Shown here in pieces: positions 60,741 through 64,000 of a DNA stretch of 64,000 nucleotides (the stretch's first letter is position 1; every line of letters starts with the position of its first letter). The notes under the pieces were generated by a model, which was not told where the DNA came from, did not search any database, and saw nothing but the letters and a program-made list of their open reading frames with translations. The position numbers and the translations under genes are program-made. Source of the stretch: Streptomyces sp. MUM 2J (GTDB lineage: Bacteria; Actinomycetota; Actinomycetes; Streptomycetales; Streptomycetaceae); assembly GCF_022414535.1 (NCBI RefSeq), contig NZ_JADWYM010000004.1:124001-188000 (forward strand). The letters are read 5' to 3'.

Positions 60741-61553
60741 TCACGGCTTGCGGGCCACCGCCCCGTAGCCCGGGATGAAGCCGTCGTCCTGGCCGGGCAC
60801 CGGCTCACCCAGTTCCGGATGCCACCTGTGGACGATCTCCACGCCCGGTTCGACCAGGTCCAGCCCGTCGAAGAAGCGGGTGAACTCCGCGCGGGAGCGC
60901 AGGGCCAGGGTGACGCCGGCCGCCTTGAGCTTCTCGGTGGCGGCGGCCGACTGCTCGGGGGTGAAGTCGGCGGTGGCGTGGGTCATCACCAGGAAACTGC
61001 CGGAGGGGAGTTCACCCAGCAGCCGGCGGACGAGGTCGTGCGCCCCGTCCGCGTCGGAGACGAAGTGCAGCAGGGCGACGAGGGAGAGCGCGACCGGTCT
61101 GCCGAAGTCGAGTACCTTCCGGGCGCCCTCGACGATGGTGGCCGGATCCCGTACGTCGGCCTGGAGGTACTCGGTCGCTCCCTCTTCGGTGCTGCGCAGC
61201 AGGGCGGCGGCGTGGGCGAGGACGATGGGGTCGTTGTCGCAGTAGACGACGCGGGCGTCGGGGGCGGCGTCCTGCGCGACCTGGTGCAGGTTGGGCTCGG
61301 TGGGGATGCCCGTGCCGACGTCCAGGAACTGCCGGACGCCGGCACCGGCGAGCCAGCGGGTGGCCCGGTGCATGAAGGCGCGGTTGACTCGTGCCATCAC
61401 CGGCACACGGGGGTCGAGGGCGAGCATCTGCCGCCCCATCTCCTCGTCGACGGGGTAGTTGTCCTTACCGCCGAGGTACCAGTCGTACATCCGCGCGGGA
61501 TGCGGCCTGCTGGTGTCGATCCGGTTGGCGCCGGCGGTGTCCTTCCCGGTCAT
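60741..61553 (-). CDS. S-adenosyl methyltransferase (DUF574/SAM-MT family)
   Basis: This 270-aa member of the actinobacteria-specific S-adenosyl methyltransferase family starts TGKDTAGANRIDTSRPHPARMYDWYLGGKDNYPVDEE, with the typical YDWYLGGKDNY motif. FLDVGTGIPTEPNLHQVAQ is the SAM loop, and VVYCDNDPIVLAHAAALL follows. Members often lie beside XRE/DUF397 genes, as here (61637-62773). The substrate is unknown. The ATG has a GGAG site. Confidence 0.92.
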   Translation of the reverse strand: MTGKDTAGANRIDTSRPHPARMYDWYLGGKDNYPVDEEMGRQMLALDPRVPVMARVNRAFMHRATRWLAGAGVRQFLDVGTGIPTEPNLHQVAQDAAPDARVVYCDNDPIVLAHAAALLRSTEEGATEYLQADVRDPATIVEGARKVLDFGRPVALSLVALLHFVSDADGAHDLVRRLLGELPSGSFLVMTHATADFTPEQSAAATEKLKAAGVTLALRSRAEFTRFFDGLDLVEPGVEIVHRWHPELGEPVPGQDDGFIPGYGAVARKP

Positions 61554-61636
61554 ACGGCACTCCGTGAGCGTGGGATGCGATGAGTGATCAAGTGAGCACC
61601 ACAATAAGTAAGTTGGAGCGAGAAAAAGACACACGT

Positions 61637-61912
61637 TCAGGACAGCAGGAAGTCCGCCTCTCCCGCCTTGGCGCCCTCGATGAAGGCGGTCATCTCGTCG
61701 GAGGTGTAGATCAGGGCCGGTCCGTCGGGGTCGGTCGACTGGCGGACGGCGATCCGGCCGTCGGCGAGTTTCATCGCCTCCAGGCAGTTGCCGCCGTTGC
61801 CGCCGCTCCACGGCTTGTGCCAGCCCTCGCTGCCCAGTTCCCGGGCGGGCATGCCGTTGTAGATCCGCTCGGCGCGGCCCCCCGACATGTGCGGGGACGT
61901 GATGCGATCCAT
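61637..61912 (-). CDS. DUF397 protein
   Basis: This 91-aa protein has the DUF397 signature: SEGWHKPWSGGNGGNCLEAM followed by ADGRIAVRQSTDPDGPALIYTSDEMTAFIEGAKAGEADFLL. DUF397 proteins are small partners of XRE/DUF5753 regulators in Streptomyces, and some pairs work as toxin-antitoxin-like or developmental modules. Its ATG directly abuts the stop of the XRE gene (TGAATG). The 30 or so N-terminal residues before the domain are longer than in many members. Confidence 0.95.
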   Translation of the reverse strand: MDRITSPHMSGGRAERIYNGMPARELGSEGWHKPWSGGNGGNCLEAMKLADGRIAVRQSTDPDGPALIYTSDEMTAFIEGAKAGEADFLLS

Positions 61913-62773
61913 TCACAACTCCTTGCGGAGATCCTGGAGGATCTCCTTCGTGCGGTGGGCCGTGGTGGCCTGGGCCGCCATGCGGTCCAGGACCTCCAGG
62001 TGGGTGGCCACCTCGTGGCGCGCGTCGAGGTAGACGGCGCCGGTCAGGTACTCGCTGTAGACCATGTCCGGCAGTTCGGGCATGGCGAACCGGAAGAGCA
62101 CGAACGGCCCGTACGTGCCCGGGTGCGGGCCGGCGGAGAACTCGGCGATCTGCAGGGTGACATGGGGCAGCTGCGTGCCGTCGAGGAGCTTGTCGACCTG
62201 GGCGCGCATCGTCTGCGGGCCGCCGACCGGACGGCGCAGCGCGGTCTCGTCCATGACGACCCACAGACGCGGCGCGCCCTGGCGGGTGAGCAGGTCCTGG
62301 CGCTGCATGCGCAGTGCGACATGGCGCTCGATGTCGTCGGGGCTGGTCTGACCGATGGCGCCCGAGGTCAGAACCGCGCGTGCGTAGTCCTCGGTCTGGA
62401 GCAGGCCGGGCACGAAGTGCGGCTCGTACTGGCGGATCAGGGCGGCGGCACCCTCCAGGCTGACGTGCATGGAGAACCAGCCGGGCAGGATGTCGTGGAA
62501 CCGCTGCCACCAACCGGGCTTGTTGGCCTCTTCGGCGAGTCGCACGAAGGCCCCGGCCTCCTCGTCGCCGACCCCGTAGGCCTTCAGCAGCAGCTGGAGG
62601 TAGGGGATCTTGAGGGAGACCTCGGCCGTCTCCATGCGGCGGACGGTGGCGGGCGCGACACGCAGGACGCGGGCGGCCTCCTCGCGTTTGAGGCCGGCGC
62701 GCTCCCTCAGGTCCAGCAGGCGCCGGCCGAGAACGACCTGTCCGACTGTCGGTGCGGACCGCGGTTCACTCAC
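61913..62773 (-). CDS. XRE-family regulator (HTH plus DUF5753), WhiJ-like
   Basis: This 286-aa regulator has an N-terminal helix-turn-helix (VVLGRRLLDLRERAGLKREEAARVLRVAPATVRRMETAE) and a C-terminal DUF5753 ligand-binding-like domain (FHDILPGWFSMHVSLEGAAALIRQYEPHFVPGLLQTEDYARAVL). This is the architecture of WhiJ-type regulators, which control developmental genes next to DUF397 and HATPase genes. The GTG at 62773 starts it. It is divergent from the HATPase gene; two perfect inverted repeats lie between (62982-63017). Confidence 0.94.
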   Translation of the reverse strand: MSEPRSAPTVGQVVLGRRLLDLRERAGLKREEAARVLRVAPATVRRMETAEVSLKIPYLQLLLKAYGVGDEEAGAFVRLAEEANKPGWWQRFHDILPGWFSMHVSLEGAAALIRQYEPHFVPGLLQTEDYARAVLTSGAIGQTSPDDIERHVALRMQRQDLLTRQGAPRLWVVMDETALRRPVGGPQTMRAQVDKLLDGTQLPHVTLQIAEFSAGPHPGTYGPFVLFRFAMPELPDMVYSEYLTGAVYLDARHEVATHLEVLDRMAAQATTAHRTKEILQDLRKEL

Positions 62774-62981
62774 GCTCCACCTCCATCAAGGGCTCTGGGC
62801 GGGCGATTTCCGGCCACTGCCCACCATCCGACAACAGGGCGTCGTCAAAAGAATCCTGACAGCCCAGCGGCGCCATTCGAAGACCCGTTCGAAGATCTTC
62901 GGAGATCCCCGGTGGCTCAACTGGCGCCGCTGCAGATGCTGTTGCGAGCAGTGTGCCACGGCCGTTCACCGCGTCATACAG

Positions 62982-63017
62982 CACTCTGCAATTTTCAGAG
63001 TGACACTTGCCAAGTGT
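62982..63017. promoter_or_regulatory. Two adjacent perfect inverted repeats (WhiJ-type operator candidate)
   Basis: CACTCTG-N7-CAGAGTG (62982-63002) is followed at once by ACACTTG-c-CAAGTGT (63003-63017). Both are perfect 7-bp dyads and sit 17 bases before the likely GTG start of the HATPase gene (63034), in the XRE/HATPase divergent region. The AT-rich core between the first pair of arms (CAATTTT) contrasts with the GC-rich surroundings. The XRE protein at 61913-62773 is the obvious candidate to bind them. Confidence 0.6.
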
Positions 63018-63033
63018 TCACGGCGGGGAGATA

Positions 63034-63717
63034 GTGGCAAGCGTGATTCCGTCCGCGCCCTTAGGAACAGACGCCGCAGACCACTTCGGCCTCCCGGCCG
63101 ATGGAGGCCCCCTCGCCGGACGCCGGTTCCGTTTCGAGCTGGCCGCGCATCCGGGCTCTCCCGCCCGGGCCAGACATCTGACACGGGCCCGACTGAACGG
63201 CTGGGAGGTGTGCGAGGACACCTGCGACACCGCGGCCTTGGTCGTATCGGAACTCGTCACGAACGCGATCGTGCACACCGCGAGCAGGGTCGTCGTGTGC
63301 GAACTGCACGACGGCAGCGACCGGGTGCGCATAGCCGTGCGCGACGAGGGGTGCGCGCCGGGCGGGCCGAGCGCGGCACAGGGGCAGCCCGAGGAGGAGC
63401 ACGGGAGGGGGTTGCTCCTCGTCGACGCCCTCTGTCACGCGTGGGGGGCCCACGAGCACGGGCCCGGCCTGCTCGTCTGGGCCGAGCTGCCACGGCAGGC
63501 CGACCCGCCCGGCGCGCCAGTCGAGCCCCGCGACGACCTCGGGTGGGGCGCCCGCCCCAAGCCGGGCCCGGCCGGCGGCGATCCGGGCGACGGCGACGAG
63601 GACGAGGCGCAGCGCACGGAATCACCACAGCAACGGACGACAACGGCGCGACGAACCGGGTACCGCCCGTCGCGCGACGGCGCGGAACACCACGCGACAG
63701 GGGGCGAACGGCCGTGA
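63034..63717 (+). CDS. HATPase domain protein (anti-sigma factor/AbaA-like kinase fold)
   Basis: This 227-aa protein has a GHKL/HATPase_c domain as in SpoIIAB-type anti-sigma factors and AbaA-like proteins. The ATP-binding boxes are VVSELVTNAIVHTAS (N box with Glu and Asn), VAVRDEGCAPGG-like VRDEG (G1) and EEEHGRGLLLVDAL (G2). The last 70 or so residues are disordered and charged. GTG at 63034 follows GGGGAG closely; GTG at 63043 is an alternative. Its stop overlaps the start of the next gene (GTGA). With the XRE and DUF397 genes it forms a WhiJ/AbaA-like triad. Confidence 0.88.
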   Translation: MASVIPSAPLGTDAADHFGLPADGGPLAGRRFRFELAAHPGSPARARHLTRARLNGWEVCEDTCDTAALVVSELVTNAIVHTASRVVVCELHDGSDRVRIAVRDEGCAPGGPSAAQGQPEEEHGRGLLLVDALCHAWGAHEHGPGLLVWAELPRQADPPGAPVEPRDDLGWGARPKPGPAGGDPGDGDEDEAQRTESPQQRTTTARRTGYRPSRDGAEHHATGGERP

Positions 63718-64000
63718 GCGCCGAACCCGGCCGCCCCCAGGTCCACAGCATGCACACCCTCGTACGCCTCGGGCGCGGGCTGCATCCGGCACACTCCCCC
63801 AGCCGGCTCACCGTGCCCGAGGGCATGACCGCACCGCTGGGGTGCGACGCGGTCGCCGTACCCGCCCGGTTCGGCCCGCTGCTGCTGCCCCGCCTCCCCC
63901 GTGTGGGGTGCGTGTACGCCGATGACACCCACTGGTGGTGGATCGTCCCGTCCGACTCGGACTACGCACTGGACTGGCCGGCCCCCGCGCGCTACTCCGT
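63714..64000 (+). CDS. Hypothetical streptomycete protein, partial
   Basis: The frame opens with a GTG that overlaps the HATPase stop (GTGA) and runs past the window edge; 95 residues are visible. The translation VHSMHTLVRLGRGLHPAHSPSRLTVPEGM, then LGCDAVAVPARFGPLLLPRLPRVG and DDTHWWWIVPSDSDYALDWPAPARYS, looks like a real soluble protein, and the tryptophan-rich WWWIVP is distinctive. I do not recognise a family. Translational coupling suggests it works with the HATPase. Confidence 0.75.
   Translation, partial: MSAEPGRPQVHSMHTLVRLGRGLHPAHSPSRLTVPEGMTAPLGCDAVAVPARFGPLLLPRLPRVGCVYADDTHWWWIVPSDSDYALDWPAPARYS

Overview
The window is chromosomal DNA of a Streptomyces. It is very GC-rich, uses many GTG starts and 4-base start/stop overlaps, and carries whiA, an opcA-type pentose phosphate operon, RbpA-family and XRE/DUF397 regulators, and GH13/ABC sugar operons. 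From memory, the backbone order (ctaB, tkt, tal, zwf, opcA, pgl ... pgi ... secG, tpiA, pgk, gap ... whiA, yvcK, rapZ, uvrC ... uvrA ... uvrB) is the order around SCO1930-SCO1980 in S. coelicolor. There are no rRNA or tRNA genes, IS elements, CRISPR arrays or phage genes that I can see.

Layout. 1-2018 (minus): an amidohydrolase cut by the window edge, a small unknown protein and heme O synthase ctaB. 2401-9074 (plus): tkt-tal-zwf-opcA-pgl, the oxidative and non-oxidative pentose phosphate pathway as one operon, ending in a strong bidirectional terminator. 9130-19608: an insertion-like block between pgl and pgi. It holds an alpha-glucosidase/ABC sugar-uptake operon without its own ATPase, a second solute-binding protein, and a divergent PadR regulator with an ATPase and FtsX-type exporter. 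19702-25712 (minus): pgi, an RbpA paralogue, secG, tpiA, pgk and gap. 25713-26626 is almost gene-free. 26627-31849 (minus): the overlapping operon uvrC-rapZ-yvcK-whiA. 32146-42217: mixed small genes plus uvrA, fructokinase-like pfkB, mycothiol-dependent isomerase-like, MBL, aroQ and an S66 peptidase. 42345-46271 (minus): a tellurium-type stress locus, terD, a terD fusion and terC, with terC behind a yybP-ykoY (Mn2+) riboswitch. 46429-51263: uvrB, an MHYT membrane sensor, secreted GDPD and ogt. 51474-58880: VOC, psuG-psuK, a methyltransferase, corA, CBS, a degenerate uridine kinase, DUF2293 and DUF1772. 59059-64000: an orphan gltD, a SAM methyltransferase, and a WhiJ/AbaA-like triad (DUF397, XRE, HATPase) with two perfect inverted repeats in its divergent promoter.

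How parts work together. Central carbon flux is handled by two neighbouring blocks, pentose phosphate and glycolysis. DNA repair genes uvrA, uvrB and ogt, and also terD, carry a common promoter shape (TTGTC-type box, 8 bases, TANNNT) matching the actinobacterial RecA-NDp/PafBC DNA-damage promoter; uvrC has a weaker version. This suggests one damage response spanning excision repair, alkylation repair and the terD locus. The most interesting individual signals are that shared promoter set, the terC riboswitch with a visible alternative pairing that hides the ribosome binding site, a sugar permease with a large extracytoplasmic beta-sandwich insert, the TerD fusion whose ATPase-like part lacks a P-loop, and the histone-H1-like tail of UvrA.
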